Shown: positions 36,562-45,451 of the stretch, one piece after another | How the letters are laid out: the number at the start of each line of letters is the position of its first letter | Position numbering within the stretch: position 1 is the first letter of the stretch | From: Burkholderia pyrrocinia | Lineage (GTDB): Bacteria; Pseudomonadota; Gammaproteobacteria; Burkholderiales; Burkholderiaceae | NCBI RefSeq assembly: GCF_001028665.1 | Contig: NZ_CP011503.1 | Location: forward strand, 1,488,001-1,552,000 | DNA length: 64,000 bases | Direction of reading: 5' to 3' | Program-made: the position numbers and the translations under genes | Notes under the pieces: model-generated | What the model was told of the DNA's origin: nothing | The model's input: only the letters and a program-made list of their open reading frames with translations | Database searches by the model: none

Positions 36562-38336
36562 ACATTCGCAAATTCACCGGCGCAACGAGCCGCGACGCGC
36601 TTCGTCTCGTGCGCGAGGCGCTGGGTGCCGACGCGGTCGTGCTGTCGAACCGCACGCTCGATGACGGCAGCGTCGAAATCGTCGCACTCGCCGATTCGGA
36701 CCTCGCCGCGGTGACGCCGCCGGCCGCCGCACGGCCGCGGATCGCCGCGCCGCGCATGCCGGAATCCGTGCCGGCCGCTGCGGTGCCGGGCATCGTGTCG
36801 CGGCCGGGCGCCGCGTTCGCGCGCCCGAGCGTCAATCCGTATGCGGCGGGCGAAGGCGGGCTGCCGGACGTGTTCTCGTCCGTGTTCGGTGCAAGCGCCG
36901 AAGCGGACGACACGGCGGCGCAACCTTCGACGATCGATGCGGATGCCCCGGCTGCGGGTTCGCCGTCGATCGCCGCACCGGCCGCCGGTACGCCCGTTGC
37001 CGGTTCGCCGGCCTCAGGATGGCCGGCCCCCACTTCCGAACCCGCGCCGTGGCTCGTCGAGCACGCGAAGCGCCTGACGCAGCAGCGCGACGCGCTGATC
37101 GCGCGTGCGCAGGCGACGCCTGCCGCACCGCAAGCCGGCGCGCCCGCACCGCAGGGCGCCGCGAGCGCGCCGTCGCCCGACTGGGCACGCGACATCGTGC
37201 GCGATGCCGAACGCCGGATGCCGGCAGCCGCGCCGCGCACGCCCGACACGAACGCCGCGAACGCAGCGAAAGCCGCCGAGCGCACGCGCCTGTCCGCCGA
37301 CTCGGCCGCCGCGGTGGCTGATGCGGTGAAGTCGCGCATCGAGCGGATCGTCAACGATACGGTGATGCAGGAACTCGGCGAACTGCGCGGCATGATGGAA
37401 GAGCAGTTCGACAGCCTGATGTGGCACGACCGCCAGCGTCGCAGCGCGGTGCATGGCGCGCTGACGAAGCACCTGTTCGCGGCCGGCCTGTCCGCGCAGC
37501 TCGTGCGGATGCTGGTCGACAACCTGCCGTCCGGCGACGGCACGCAGACCTTCGAACAGGCCGCCGAATGGGCGCAGTCGGTGCTTGCGGCGAACCTGCC
37601 GGTGCTCGACAGCGAGGACGCGCTGATGGAGCGCGGCGGCGTGTTCGCGCTGATGGGGCCGACGGGCGTCGGCAAGACGACCACCACCGCGAAGCTGGCC
37701 GCGCGCTGCGTGATGCGCTTCGGCGCGAGCAAGGTCGCGCTGCTGACCACCGACAGCTACCGGATCGGCGGCCACGAGCAACTGCGCATCTTCGGCAAGA
37801 TCCTCGGCGTGCCGGTGCACGCGGTGAAGGATGCGGGCGATCTCGCGCTCGCGCTGTCCGAGCTGCGCAACAAGCACATCGTGCTGATCGACACGATCGG
37901 CATGAGCCAGCGCGACCGCGCGGTGTCCGACCAGATCGCGATGCTGCACGGTGCGAACGCGCCGGTGCAGCGCCTGCTGCTGCTCAACGCGACGAGCCAC
38001 GGCGACACGCTCAACGAGGTCGTGCAGGCGTACCGCAGCGCGGGCGAGCATCCGGATCTTGCCGGCTGCATCCTCACGAAGCTCGACGAGGCGACCCACC
38101 TCGGCGGCGTGCTCGACACGGTGATCCGCTACAAGCTGCCGATCCACTACGTGTCGACCGGCCAGAAGGTGCCGGAGAACCTGTATGTCGCATCGACCAA
38201 ATTCCTGCTGAAGAGCGCGTTTTGCGTACCGCGCGACGGCTCGCCCTTCGTGCCGCAAGACGAAGACATGCCGACGCTGCTTTCCGCCCTGACCGCACGT
38301 TCCACCGCCGAGCTGCACGAGGTGCGATTTGGATAA
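36558..38336 (+). CDS. flhF: Flagellar placement SRP-type GTPase FlhF
   Basis: 592 residues. The N-terminal B domain begins MNIRKFTGATSRDALRLVREALGADAVVLSN; a variable Ala/Pro-rich stretch runs ~50-240; the N and G domains follow, with P-loop LMGPTGVGKTTTTAKLAAR and G3-like region VLIDTIGMSQRDRAV, then TKLDEATHLGG. FlhF helps place and start flagellar assembly at the pole. It starts with TTG overlapping the flhA stop. Long for the family because of the linker. Confidence 0.95.
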   Translation: MNIRKFTGATSRDALRLVREALGADAVVLSNRTLDDGSVEIVALADSDLAAVTPPAAARPRIAAPRMPESVPAAAVPGIVSRPGAAFARPSVNPYAAGEGGLPDVFSSVFGASAEADDTAAQPSTIDADAPAAGSPSIAAPAAGTPVAGSPASGWPAPTSEPAPWLVEHAKRLTQQRDALIARAQATPAAPQAGAPAPQGAASAPSPDWARDIVRDAERRMPAAAPRTPDTNAANAAKAAERTRLSADSAAAVADAVKSRIERIVNDTVMQELGELRGMMEEQFDSLMWHDRQRRSAVHGALTKHLFAAGLSAQLVRMLVDNLPSGDGTQTFEQAAEWAQSVLAANLPVLDSEDALMERGGVFALMGPTGVGKTTTTAKLAARCVMRFGASKVALLTTDSYRIGGHEQLRIFGKILGVPVHAVKDAGDLALALSELRNKHIVLIDTIGMSQRDRAVSDQIAMLHGANAPVQRLLLLNATSHGDTLNEVVQAYRSAGEHPDLAGCILTKLDEATHLGGVLDTVIRYKLPIHYVSTGQKVPENLYVASTKFLLKSAFCVPRDGSPFVPQDEDMPTLLSALTARSTAELHEVRFG

Positions 38337-39147
38337 ACAGATCATCGACCAGGCCGAAGGGCTGAGGCGCCTGCTGGCCGGGCGCGCGTCGCGCATCGTC
38401 GCGGTGACGGGCGGGCCGGCGGGTGTCGGTTGCACGTCCACCATCGTGAACCTGGCGGCGGCGCTCGCGTCGCTCGGCAAGGATGTGCTCGTCGTCGACG
38501 AGCGCGCCGACGTGCATTCGGCCAGCGCGACGCTCGCGGGCGCGTGGCTGCGCGACGGCGAACGCACGCGGGTGACCGCCGGCTTCGGCCTGTGCGCGGC
38601 CGCGCGGCTCGCGCGCGCCGGCTACAGCGACGCGCAATTGAGCGACTTCATCGACGGCCCGGCCGACATCGTCCTCGTCGACGCGCAGCTCGGCGCCGAC
38701 GGTTCGTTCTCGGCGCTCGCGCGCGAAGCGCACGACGTGCTGGTCGTCACGCGGGTGGCCGCGCAGGCGATCACCGAGGCGTACGCGTGCATGAAGCGGC
38801 TGCATTTCGCGCATGCGTTCGCGCAGTTCCGCGTGCTGACCAATCACGTCGGCAGCCATGCGGACGCGAAGACGGCCTTCGACAACCTCGCGGGCGTCGC
38901 GAGCCGCTACCTGACGGTGTCGATCGCCGACGCGGGCTGCGTGAGTGCCGACCCGCTCGTCGAGCACGCGCGCGAGCTGACGCATGTGGTGGTCGACGCG
39001 TTCCCGTCGTCGTCGGCCGCGCGCGACTACCGGCAGATTGCCGCCGACCTGCTGTACTGGCCGATGCGCCCGCGTTCGGGTGCGGGCCGCGCCGTCCATG
39101 CGGGCGGCAAGCCGTCGTATGAGGCGGGCGCGGCACACGCCGCGTGA
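38329..39147 (+). CDS. flhG: FlhG/FleN-like (MinD family) flagellar number regulator with degenerate Walker A
   Basis: 272 residues. The N-terminal DQAEGLRRL (residues 7-15) is the FlhG helix that stimulates FlhF GTPase. The MinD-type P-loop should be KGGVGKTT; here residues 30-37 read PAGVGCTS, so both the signature Lys and the phosphate-binding Lys are replaced (Pro30 and Cys35). The switch region is VLVDAQLGADGS. The protein is probably unable to hydrolyse ATP normally. TTG start at 38329 overlaps the end of flhF by 8 bases. It precedes fliA by 22 bp, as in other flagellated proteobacteria. Confidence 0.88.
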   Translation: MDKQIIDQAEGLRRLLAGRASRIVAVTGGPAGVGCTSTIVNLAAALASLGKDVLVVDERADVHSASATLAGAWLRDGERTRVTAGFGLCAAARLARAGYSDAQLSDFIDGPADIVLVDAQLGADGSFSALAREAHDVLVVTRVAAQAITEAYACMKRLHFAHAFAQFRVLTNHVGSHADAKTAFDNLAGVASRYLTVSIADAGCVSADPLVEHARELTHVVVDAFPSSSAARDYRQIAADLLYWPMRPRSGAGRAVHAGGKPSYEAGAAHAA

Positions 39148-39169
39148 GCGCTACCGGAAGGAGAGAGCC

Positions 39170-39904
39170 ATGATGTACAACGCTCAAGGAAAGATGTCCC
39201 AGTCCGACGTGCTCGCGCAATATGCGCCGCTCGTGCGTCGCCTCGGGCTGCAGCTCGTCGCGAAGATGCCGGCGAGCGTCGACCTCGACGACCTGATCCA
39301 GGCCGGCATGATCGGCCTGATGGACGCGGCCGGCCGCTACAAGGAAGACCAGGGCGCGCAGTTCGAGACCTACGCGACGCAGCGCATCCGCGGCGCGATG
39401 CTCGACGAACTGCGCAGCAACGACTGGCTGCCGCGCAGCCTGCGCAAGACGTCGCGCGAGGTCGAGCACGCGGTGCATCAGGTCGAGCAGCATCTCGGCC
39501 GCTCGGCGAGCGAGACCGAGATCGCGCAGCACCTGAACATGCCGCTCGACGAATACCAGGGGATGCTGCAGGACCTGCACGGCAGCCAGCTCATCTACTA
39601 CGAGGATTTCGACCGCGCGGCCGACGACGAGCCGTTTCTCGACCGCTATCGCGTCGATCACGCCGATCCGCTGTCGTCGCTGCTCGACGAGCACCTGCGC
39701 GAGGCGCTCGTCGAGGCGATCGAGCGGCTGCCGGAGCGCGAGAAGCTGCTGATGTCGCTGTACTACGAACGGGGTCTGAATCTGCGCGAGATCGGCGCGG
39801 TGCTCGAAGTGAGCGAATCGCGCGTGTGCCAGCTGCACAGCCAGGCCGTCGCGCGGCTGCGCGCGCGGCTGCGCGAACAGGCGTGGGTCGGCGCGGAGTC
39901 CTGA
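39170..39904 (+). CDS. fliA: Flagellar RNA polymerase sigma factor FliA (sigma-28)
   Basis: 244 residues. Region 2 (LVRRLGLQLVAKMPASVDLDDLIQAG, MIGLMDAAGRY, ATQRIRGAMLDELR), region 3 (LRKTSREVEHAVHQVEQHLGR) and region 4 helix-turn-helix (LNLREIGAVLEVSESRVCQLHSQA) are all present. It transcribes class III genes from promoters such as those found before fliC and motA. The ATG at 39170 follows GGAAGGAGAG; a second ATG immediately follows. Last gene of the flagellar run. Confidence 0.96.
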   Translation: MMYNAQGKMSQSDVLAQYAPLVRRLGLQLVAKMPASVDLDDLIQAGMIGLMDAAGRYKEDQGAQFETYATQRIRGAMLDELRSNDWLPRSLRKTSREVEHAVHQVEQHLGRSASETEIAQHLNMPLDEYQGMLQDLHGSQLIYYEDFDRAADDEPFLDRYRVDHADPLSSLLDEHLREALVEAIERLPEREKLLMSLYYERGLNLREIGAVLEVSESRVCQLHSQAVARLRARLREQAWVGAES

Positions 39905-39950
39905 CCCTTTCTCGACGACAACGCGCGCCGACGCCGCGCGCTTCGTCCGC

Positions 39951-39981
39951 TTGCGCATTTCGCGCGCCGATTTGCTACAAT
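39951..39981 (+). promoter_or_regulatory. Promoter of the ahcY operon
   Basis: TTGCGC (39951-39956) and TACAAT (39976-39981) preceded by TGC, an extended -10 that could compensate for the 19-base spacer. The SAH riboswitch begins about 12 bp downstream. Confidence 0.6.
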
Positions 39982-39991
39982 CCCTCCCGTT

Positions 39992-40101
39992 TTCCGAGGA
40001 GCGTTGCGACGGACCATCCTGCGTCCGCCAGGCTCGGAAGGCTTCACCAAGCAGCCGTGCGGCACATTCGCGCCGGCCCCGCTTCCTGAACGGCGCTCAC
40101 G
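39992..40101 (+). ncRNA. SAH (S-adenosylhomocysteine) riboswitch
   Basis: The conserved blocks of this riboswitch are present in order: CCGAGGAGCGTTGCGACGG (39994-40012), CCAGGCTCGG (40028-40037) and AACGGCGCTCAC (40089-40100). CCGAG pairs with CTCGG to form P1, and GAGCG pairs with CGCTC to form the pseudoknot; the loop between is an expanded P4-type insertion. It senses SAH and turns on ahcY expression when SAH accumulates. Its place directly upstream of ahcY is the classic arrangement in Burkholderia and Ralstonia. Confidence 0.9.
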
Positions 40102-40137
40102 TCACCAATCTAGAAACTTTTTAGAAAGGAGGGCGTG

Positions 40138-41556
40138 ATGAACGCCATTATCGATTCGCAAGCTTCCAAGGATTACGTCGTCGCCGACATGGCGCTGGCC
40201 GGCTGGGGCCGCAAGGAACTGAACATCGCCGAGACCGAAATGCCGGGCCTCGTGCAGATCCGCGACGAATACAAGGCGCAGCAGCCGCTGAAGGGCGCGC
40301 GCATCGCCGGTTCGCTGCACATGACGATCCAGACCGGCGTGCTGATCGAGACGCTGAAGGCGCTCGGCGCGGACGTCCGCTGGGCCTCGTGCAACATCTT
40401 CTCGACGCAGGACCACGCAGCGGCCGCGATCGTCGAAGCCGGCACGCCGGTGTTCGCGTTCAAGGGCGAATCCCTCGACGAATACTGGGAATTCTCGCAC
40501 CGCATCTTCGAATGGCCGAACGGCGAATTCGCGAACATGATCCTGGACGACGGCGGCGACGCAACGCTGCTGCTGATCCTCGGTTCGAAGGCCGAGCAGG
40601 ACCGTTCGGTGATCGCGAAGCCGACCAACGAGGAAGAAGTCGCGCTGTACAAGTCGATCGCGAAGCACCTCGACATCGACGCGACCTGGTACTCGAAGCG
40701 CCTCGCGCACATCAAGGGCGTGACCGAAGAAACCACGACCGGCGTGCACCGCCTGTACCAGATGGAAAAGGACGGCCGCCTGCCGTTCCCGGCGTTCAAC
40801 GTGAACGATTCGGTCACGAAGTCGAAGTTCGACAACCTGTACGGCTGCCGTGAATCGCTCGTCGACGGCATCAAGCGCGCGACCGACGTGATGATCGCGG
40901 GCAAGGTCGCGGTCGTCGCCGGCTACGGCGACGTGGGCAAGGGCTGCGCGCAGTCGCTGCGCGGCCTTGGCGCGACCGTGTGGGTGACCGAAATCGATCC
41001 GATCTGCGCGCTGCAGGCGGCGATGGAAGGCTACCGCGTCGTGACGATGGAATACGCGGCCGACAAGGCCGACATCTTCGTGACGGCCACCGGCAACTTC
41101 CACGTGATCGGCCACGATCACATGAAGGCGATGCGCCACAACGCGATCGTCTGCAACATCGGCCACTTCGACTCGGAAATCGACGTCGCGTCGACCCGCC
41201 AGTACCAGTGGGAAAACATCAAGCCGCAGGTCGACCACATCATCTTCCCGGACGGCAAGCGCGTGATCCTGCTGGCGGAAGGCCGCCTCGTGAACCTCGG
41301 CTGCGCGACCGGCCACCCGTCGTTCGTGATGTCGAACTCGTTCGCGAACCAGACGCTCGCGCAGATCGAGCTGTTCGTGCGCGGCGCCGAGTACGAGAAC
41401 AAGGTGTACGTGCTGCCGAAGCATCTCGATGAAAAGGTTGCGCGCCTGCACCTCGCGCGCATCGGCGCGAACCTGTCCGTGCTGTCGGACGAGCAGGCTT
41501 CGTACATCGGCGTGCAGAAGGACGGCCCGTTCAAGCCGAACCACTACCGCTACTGA
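40138..41556 (+). CDS. ahcY: Adenosylhomocysteinase (SAH hydrolase)
   Basis: 472 residues. It hydrolyses SAH to homocysteine and adenosine, relieving product inhibition of methyltransferases. The NAD-binding loop [20 protein letters not shown] and the C-terminal KPNHYRY, which completes the neighbouring NAD site in the tetramer, are intact. It has the ~40-residue internal insertion typical of the longer bacterial/eukaryotic type ([18 protein letters not shown] region). The ATG at 40138 follows AAAGGAGGG; the GTG just before it is ignored. Controlled by the SAH riboswitch; metF two genes downstream uses the homocysteine route. Confidence 0.98.
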   Translation: MNAIIDSQASKDYVVADMALAGWGRKELNIAETEMPGLVQIRDEYKAQQPLKGARIAGSLHMTIQTGVLIETLKALGADVRWASCNIFSTQDHAAAAIVEAGTPVFAFKGESLDEYWEFSHRIFEWPNGEFANMILDDGGDATLLLILGSKAEQDRSVIAKPTNEEEVALYKSIAKHLDIDATWYSKRLAHIKGVTEETTTGVHRLYQMEKDGRLPFPAFNVNDSVTKSKFDNLYGCRESLVDGIKRATDVMIAGKVAVVAGYGDVGKGCAQSLRGLGATVWVTEIDPICALQAAMEGYRVVTMEYAADKADIFVTATGNFHVIGHDHMKAMRHNAIVCNIGHFDSEIDVASTRQYQWENIKPQVDHIIFPDGKRVILLAEGRLVNLGCATGHPSFVMSNSFANQTLAQIELFVRGAEYENKVYVLPKHLDEKVARLHLARIGANLSVLSDEQASYIGVQKDGPFKPNHYRY

Positions 41557-41660
41557 TGCGCCGCCGCCTTCCCGAGCGCGCCGCGTCGCCGACGAGGCGG
41601 CGCACGCGGGGCGGCGGCCGCTGACCGTACCGAAGATCGACAACAGAACCGGAGCACTTC

Positions 41661-42014
41661 ATGAGCGTCATCCTCACCTGGGTCATCAATGCGCTCGCGC
41701 TGCTGATCATCACGTACCTCGTGCCGTCGATCCACATCAAGAGCTTCGGCACCGCGCTGATCGTCGCGGTCGTGCTCGGCCTGATCAACACGGTGATCCG
41801 CCCGGTGCTGATCCTGCTGACGCTGCCCGTCACGATCGTCACGCTCGGGGTGTTCATCCTCGTCGTGAACGCGCTGTGCTTCTGGTTCGCGTCGTCGCTG
41901 CTGAAGGGCTTCGAGGTGTCGGGGTTCTGGTCCGCGTTCTTCGGTTCGATCCTGTACAGCATCGTGTCGTGGCTGCTGTCCGCGCTGATCTTCGGCCAGC
42001 GCGACATCGGCTGA
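41661..42014 (+). CDS. Small integral membrane protein, phage-holin-4-2 / DUF360-like
   Basis: 117 residues with four hydrophobic helices: ILTWVINALALLIITYLV, ALIVAVVLGLINTVI, LILLTLPVTIVTLGVFILVVN, and FWSAFFGSILYSIVSWLLSALIF. It matches the small family labelled phage holin 4-2 (YvlD-like), whose members are chromosomal and mostly unstudied. No phage genes are nearby. Sitting 104 bp after ahcY and 39 bp before metF, it is likely co-transcribed with the SAH/methionine recycling genes. Function unknown. Confidence 0.85.
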   Translation: MSVILTWVINALALLIITYLVPSIHIKSFGTALIVAVVLGLINTVIRPVLILLTLPVTIVTLGVFILVVNALCFWFASSLLKGFEVSGFWSAFFGSILYSIVSWLLSALIFGQRDIG

Positions 42015-42053
42015 GGGCGGGGCTTAAAGGGGCAGGGCTTAACCTACCGAATC

Positions 42054-42884
42054 ATGAAACCGATCGAACTTTCGTTTGAATTCTTTCCGCCGAAGACGGC
42101 GGACGGCGTCGAAAAGCTGCGCGCGACGCGTGCGCAGCTGCTGCCGCTGAAGCCGAAATTCGTCTCCGTGACGTTCGGCGCAGGCGGCTCGACGCAGCAG
42201 GGCACGCTCGATACCGTGCTCGACATGCAGAAGGACGGCCTCGAGGCCGCGCCGCACCTGTCGTGCATCGGTTCGTCGCGCGACAGCCTGCGCGCGATCC
42301 TCGACCAGTACCGCTCGCACGGCATCCGGCATATCGTCGCGCTGCGCGGCGACCTGCCGTCGGGGATGGGCGCGGTCGGCGAGCTGCGTTATGCGTCCGA
42401 GCTCGTCAGCTTCATCCGCGCCGAGCATGGCGACTGGTTCCACATCGAGGTCGCCGGTTATCCGGAGTACCACCCGCAATCGCGTTCGCCGAAGGCCGAT
42501 CTCGAGAATTTCGCGCGCAAGGTGAAAGCCGGCGCGAATTCCGCGATCACGCAGTACTTCTTCAACGCCGACGCGTATTTCCGCTTCGTCGACGATGCGC
42601 GCAAGCTGGGCGTGGACGTGCCGATCGTGCCGGGCATCATGCCGATCACGAACTTCTCGCAGCTGATGCGCTTCTCCGAGATGTGCGGCGCCGAAGTGCC
42701 GCGCTGGATCGCGCGCCGGCTCGAGAGCTTCGGCGACGATCGCGACGCGATCCGCGCGTTCGGTGCGGACGTCGTCACCGATCTGTGCCGGCGCCTGGTC
42801 GACGCGGGCGTGCCGGGGCTGCATTTCTACACGCTGAATGCAGCGACCGCGACGCGGACGATCTGCGAACGGCTCGCCATGTAA
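42054..42884 (+). CDS. metF: 5,10-methylenetetrahydrofolate reductase
   Basis: 276 residues, the prokaryotic length. A TIM barrel with FAD: the N-terminal FEFFPPKT carries the catalytic Glu9; SVTFGAGGST, HIVALRGDLP and GANSAITQYFFNADAYF are family motifs. It makes 5-methyl-THF for methionine synthase, so it works with ahcY to regenerate methionine from SAH. The ATG at 42054 is the family start. The operon ends at a strong terminator. Confidence 0.97.
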   Translation: MKPIELSFEFFPPKTADGVEKLRATRAQLLPLKPKFVSVTFGAGGSTQQGTLDTVLDMQKDGLEAAPHLSCIGSSRDSLRAILDQYRSHGIRHIVALRGDLPSGMGAVGELRYASELVSFIRAEHGDWFHIEVAGYPEYHPQSRSPKADLENFARKVKAGANSAITQYFFNADAYFRFVDDARKLGVDVPIVPGIMPITNFSQLMRFSEMCGAEVPRWIARRLESFGDDRDAIRAFGADVVTDLCRRLVDAGVPGLHFYTLNAATATRTICERLAM

Positions 42885-42912
42885 GCGCCACCGCGCGTTT
42901 TGCATGCGCACA

Positions 42913-42945
42913 AGCCCCGCCGGTTTTGCCGGCGGGGCTTTTTTT
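42913..42945 (+). terminator. Terminator of the ahcY-metF operon
   Basis: 11-bp perfect stem AGCCCCGCCGG/CCGGCGGGGCT with a TTTTG loop and seven T; 28 bp after the metF stop. Confidence 0.93.
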
Positions 42946-42974
42946 CGATGTTTGCCTCGAGAAGAGGCCGCGCG

Positions 42975-44453
42975 TCAGCGCTGCGCCTGCATTAGCGGCG
43001 GGCGGCGGTCGAACCACGGCCGCGCCTGTTCGAGCTGCCGCGCGAGCCTGAGCAGCAGCGCGTCGTCGGTGTGGCGCGCGACGAACTGCACGCCGATCGG
43101 CAGCCCGCGCGCATTCCAGTAGAGCGGTACCGACATCGCCGGCTGGCCGGTCAGGTTGAACAGCTCGGTGCAGCCGGCCCACGCGAACGCCTTCTCCGAC
43201 GACTTCGCGAGCATTTCCTTCAGCAGCGGCTTCACCGGCAGCGCGGCGAGCAGCTTCATCTGCACCGATTCGAATGATGTGGGCTGCAGTTCGCCGATCT
43301 TCACCGGCGGCGCCGCGAGCGACGCGCACAGAATGGCGTCGTAGCGCGACACGAGGCCGGCAACCTGCACGGTGAGCTGGCGCTGCCACTCGAGCACGTC
43401 CGGCAGGCGCGTGCGCGCGAGGCGCCGGCCGACCACGGCCATCGCCCACGTCGCCGCTTCGAATTCGCCGCGCCGCGGCGCGCGGCCGGTCAACGCGCGC
43501 GCGCCGAGCACCATCTCCTCGGCGATCGTTGCCCACAGCGTGAGGAAGGTTTCAGCCGCGCGCGCGTAGTCGACGTGCAGCGTCGCCGGCTCGACATGGT
43601 GGCCGAGCGATTCGAGCAGCGCGGCCGCGTCGTCGAGCGCCGCGCGCGTGTCGTCGGCGAGCGCCGGCGCGAGCATCGGATCGACGACGAGGCCGATCCG
43701 CAGCGGGCCGGGCGGCGTATCGAGTTCGCCGAGGAACGTGCCGGGCGCGCCGTGCGGCAGCGTCTGGCCGGTCGTCACGTCGAGCAGCAGCGCGCTGTCG
43801 CGCACGCTGCGCGACACCGCATGCTGGACGACGAGCTCGCCGTTCGACGGCTGGTCGACGAGCATCGGATTGCGGCTCGGCTTCAGGCCGAACAGCCCGC
43901 AGCACGACGCCGGGATGCGGATCGAGCCGCCGCCGTCGGACGCATGCGCGAGCGGCACGATGCCGGCCGCGACGGCCGCCGCCGCGCCGCCGCTCGAGCC
44001 GCCGGGCGTGTGGTCGAGATTCCACGGGTTGCGGCACGCGCCGAACAGTTCGGGTTCCGTGTACGGCATCTGGCCGATCTCCGACGTGTTGGTCTTGCCG
44101 AACACGTTGAGGCCGGCCGCGCGGCTGCGCGCGATCACCGGCGAATCGTCGGCGGGCACGTAGTACCGGTAGTGCCGGCTGCCCATCGACAGCGGCAGCC
44201 CGGCGACCGCCGCGCCGAGATCCTTGACGAGATACGGAACGCCCGCGAACGGCGCGCCGGCGCCGGGTTCGGGTGTGGAGGCCGCACGCTGGCGCGCGGC
44301 TTCGTAGTCCTGCAGCACGATCGCGTTGATCGCGCCATTGACCGCTTCGGCCTGGCCGATCGCCGCGTCGAGCAATTCGCGCGGGCTTGCCTTGCGGTTG
44401 CGCACGAGCGCGGCGAGGCCGATCGCGTCATGCGCGAGATAGTCCGAGTGCAT
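42975..44453 (-). CDS. Amidase (amidase signature family)
   Basis: 492 residues. The amidase-signature Ser-cisSer-Lys triad is visible: VKDLG (Lys), GGSSGGAAAAVAAG (cis-Ser) and SDGGGSIRIPASCCG (nucleophile Ser in the GGGSIR loop). Family members hydrolyse amides in nitrile, indole-acetamide or polymer by-product (6-aminohexanoate) catabolism, or misannotated GatA-like reactions; the substrate is not evident. No gatB/gatC neighbours, so it is not GatA. I chose the ATG at 44453 (MHSDYLAHDAIGLAALV). It follows the DLH gene on the same strand. Confidence 0.9.
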   Translation of the reverse strand: MHSDYLAHDAIGLAALVRNRKASPRELLDAAIGQAEAVNGAINAIVLQDYEAARQRAASTPEPGAGAPFAGVPYLVKDLGAAVAGLPLSMGSRHYRYYVPADDSPVIARSRAAGLNVFGKTNTSEIGQMPYTEPELFGACRNPWNLDHTPGGSSGGAAAAVAAGIVPLAHASDGGGSIRIPASCCGLFGLKPSRNPMLVDQPSNGELVVQHAVSRSVRDSALLLDVTTGQTLPHGAPGTFLGELDTPPGPLRIGLVVDPMLAPALADDTRAALDDAAALLESLGHHVEPATLHVDYARAAETFLTLWATIAEEMVLGARALTGRAPRRGEFEAATWAMAVVGRRLARTRLPDVLEWQRQLTVQVAGLVSRYDAILCASLAAPPVKIGELQPTSFESVQMKLLAALPVKPLLKEMLAKSSEKAFAWAGCTELFNLTGQPAMSVPLYWNARGLPIGVQFVARHTDDALLLRLARQLEQARPWFDRRPPLMQAQR

Positions 44454-44498
44454 CGCTGTCACCCCCGTTGTGACTCGTGGCGATGAAGGGAGCATAAC

Positions 44499-44522
44499 GC
44501 GGGCCCGGCGTGATGGGCCCGC
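44499..44522 (-). terminator. Hairpin after the dienelactone hydrolase gene
   Basis: 8-bp GC stem GCGGGCCC/GGGCCCGC with an 8-base loop, 12 bp beyond the stop at 44535. There is no U-tract, so termination strength is uncertain. Confidence 0.45.
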
Positions 44523-44534
44523 GGCCGGGCGTTG

Positions 44535-45227
44535 TTACAGGTGCTCGGCGAGGAACGTCAGCGTGCGGCCGTGCGCGAGCGCCGACGCGCGCTGGTTGTA
44601 AGACGCGCGGTCCGTGCAGTTGAAGCCGTGCTCGGCGCCCGGATACACGTGGAAGGAGGCGTGGCCGTGGCCGGCGAACGCGGCCTTCACTTGATCGACG
44701 GCCGAGAGCGGGATCCCGTGGTCGTTTTCCGCGTAGTGGAACAGGATCGGCTGCGTGACCTTGCCGGCCAGATCGAGCGCGTTCTGGATGCCGCCGCCGT
44801 AATAGGCGACCGCCGCGTCGAGCTTGCCGGTCGCGGCCGCGCGGTACGCGAGCTGGCCGCCGAAGCAGTAGCCGATCGCGGCGATCTTGCCGGCCACTTC
44901 GGGGCGTGCGCGCAATGCGTCGGCCGCTGCGCCGATATCCGCGACCGCGAGACCCACGTCGGTCTTTTTCATCAGCTCGATGCCCTTGTCGCGATCCGCG
45001 CCTTCGTAGGTCAGTTCGACGCGCGGCTGCGTGCGCCAGAACACGTCCGGCGCGAGCGCGACGTAGCCGTCGGACGCGTACTGGTCGGCGACCGCGCGGA
45101 TGTGCGAGTTCACGCCGAAGATCTCCTGGATGATGATGACGGCAGGGCCCTTGCCGCGCTTGGGCAGCGCGAGATAGCCGCCGAAGCTGTCGTTACCGGT
45201 CGGGATGTCGATCCATTGGGCAGTCAC
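44535..45227 (-). CDS. Dienelactone hydrolase family protein
   Basis: 230 residues, alpha/beta-hydrolase of the DLH type with a Cys nucleophile: GYCFGGQLAYR, Asp in HYAENDHGIP and His in GAEHGFNC complete the triad. QEIFGVNSHIRAVADQYASDG is a hallmark of the family. Classical members open dienelactones in chloroaromatic breakdown, but many close homologues have other, unknown roles, and no aromatic pathway genes are adjacent. ATG at 45227 with CAGGAG upstream. Confidence 0.9.
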   Translation of the reverse strand: MTAQWIDIPTGNDSFGGYLALPKRGKGPAVIIIQEIFGVNSHIRAVADQYASDGYVALAPDVFWRTQPRVELTYEGADRDKGIELMKKTDVGLAVADIGAAADALRARPEVAGKIAAIGYCFGGQLAYRAAATGKLDAAVAYYGGGIQNALDLAGKVTQPILFHYAENDHGIPLSAVDQVKAAFAGHGHASFHVYPGAEHGFNCTDRASYNQRASALAHGRTLTFLAEHL

Positions 45228-45451
45228 GTTTTGAACTCCTGGCGAACGGGGGGCGCCGCGCGCGCCCCGAGGGTGGAAGAGGGCGGCCTAGTGTGCCACC
45301 AATCGTCCGGTACTGCAGCGCACGCGCCCGCTTCTCGCGCAGCGATCGTTTCGATCTCGATTATTCATTTTTCGGCGGCGAGCCGCTTCGATAGAGTCGA
45401 TGTGCCGGCTTTTACAAAGCGCTTTCGCGCATCGTCATCGAAGGATTCGTC

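Noticed and set aside
41661..42014. Prophage holin / prophage remnant
   Set aside because: No endolysin, integrase or other phage gene nearby; the family is common on chromosomes.
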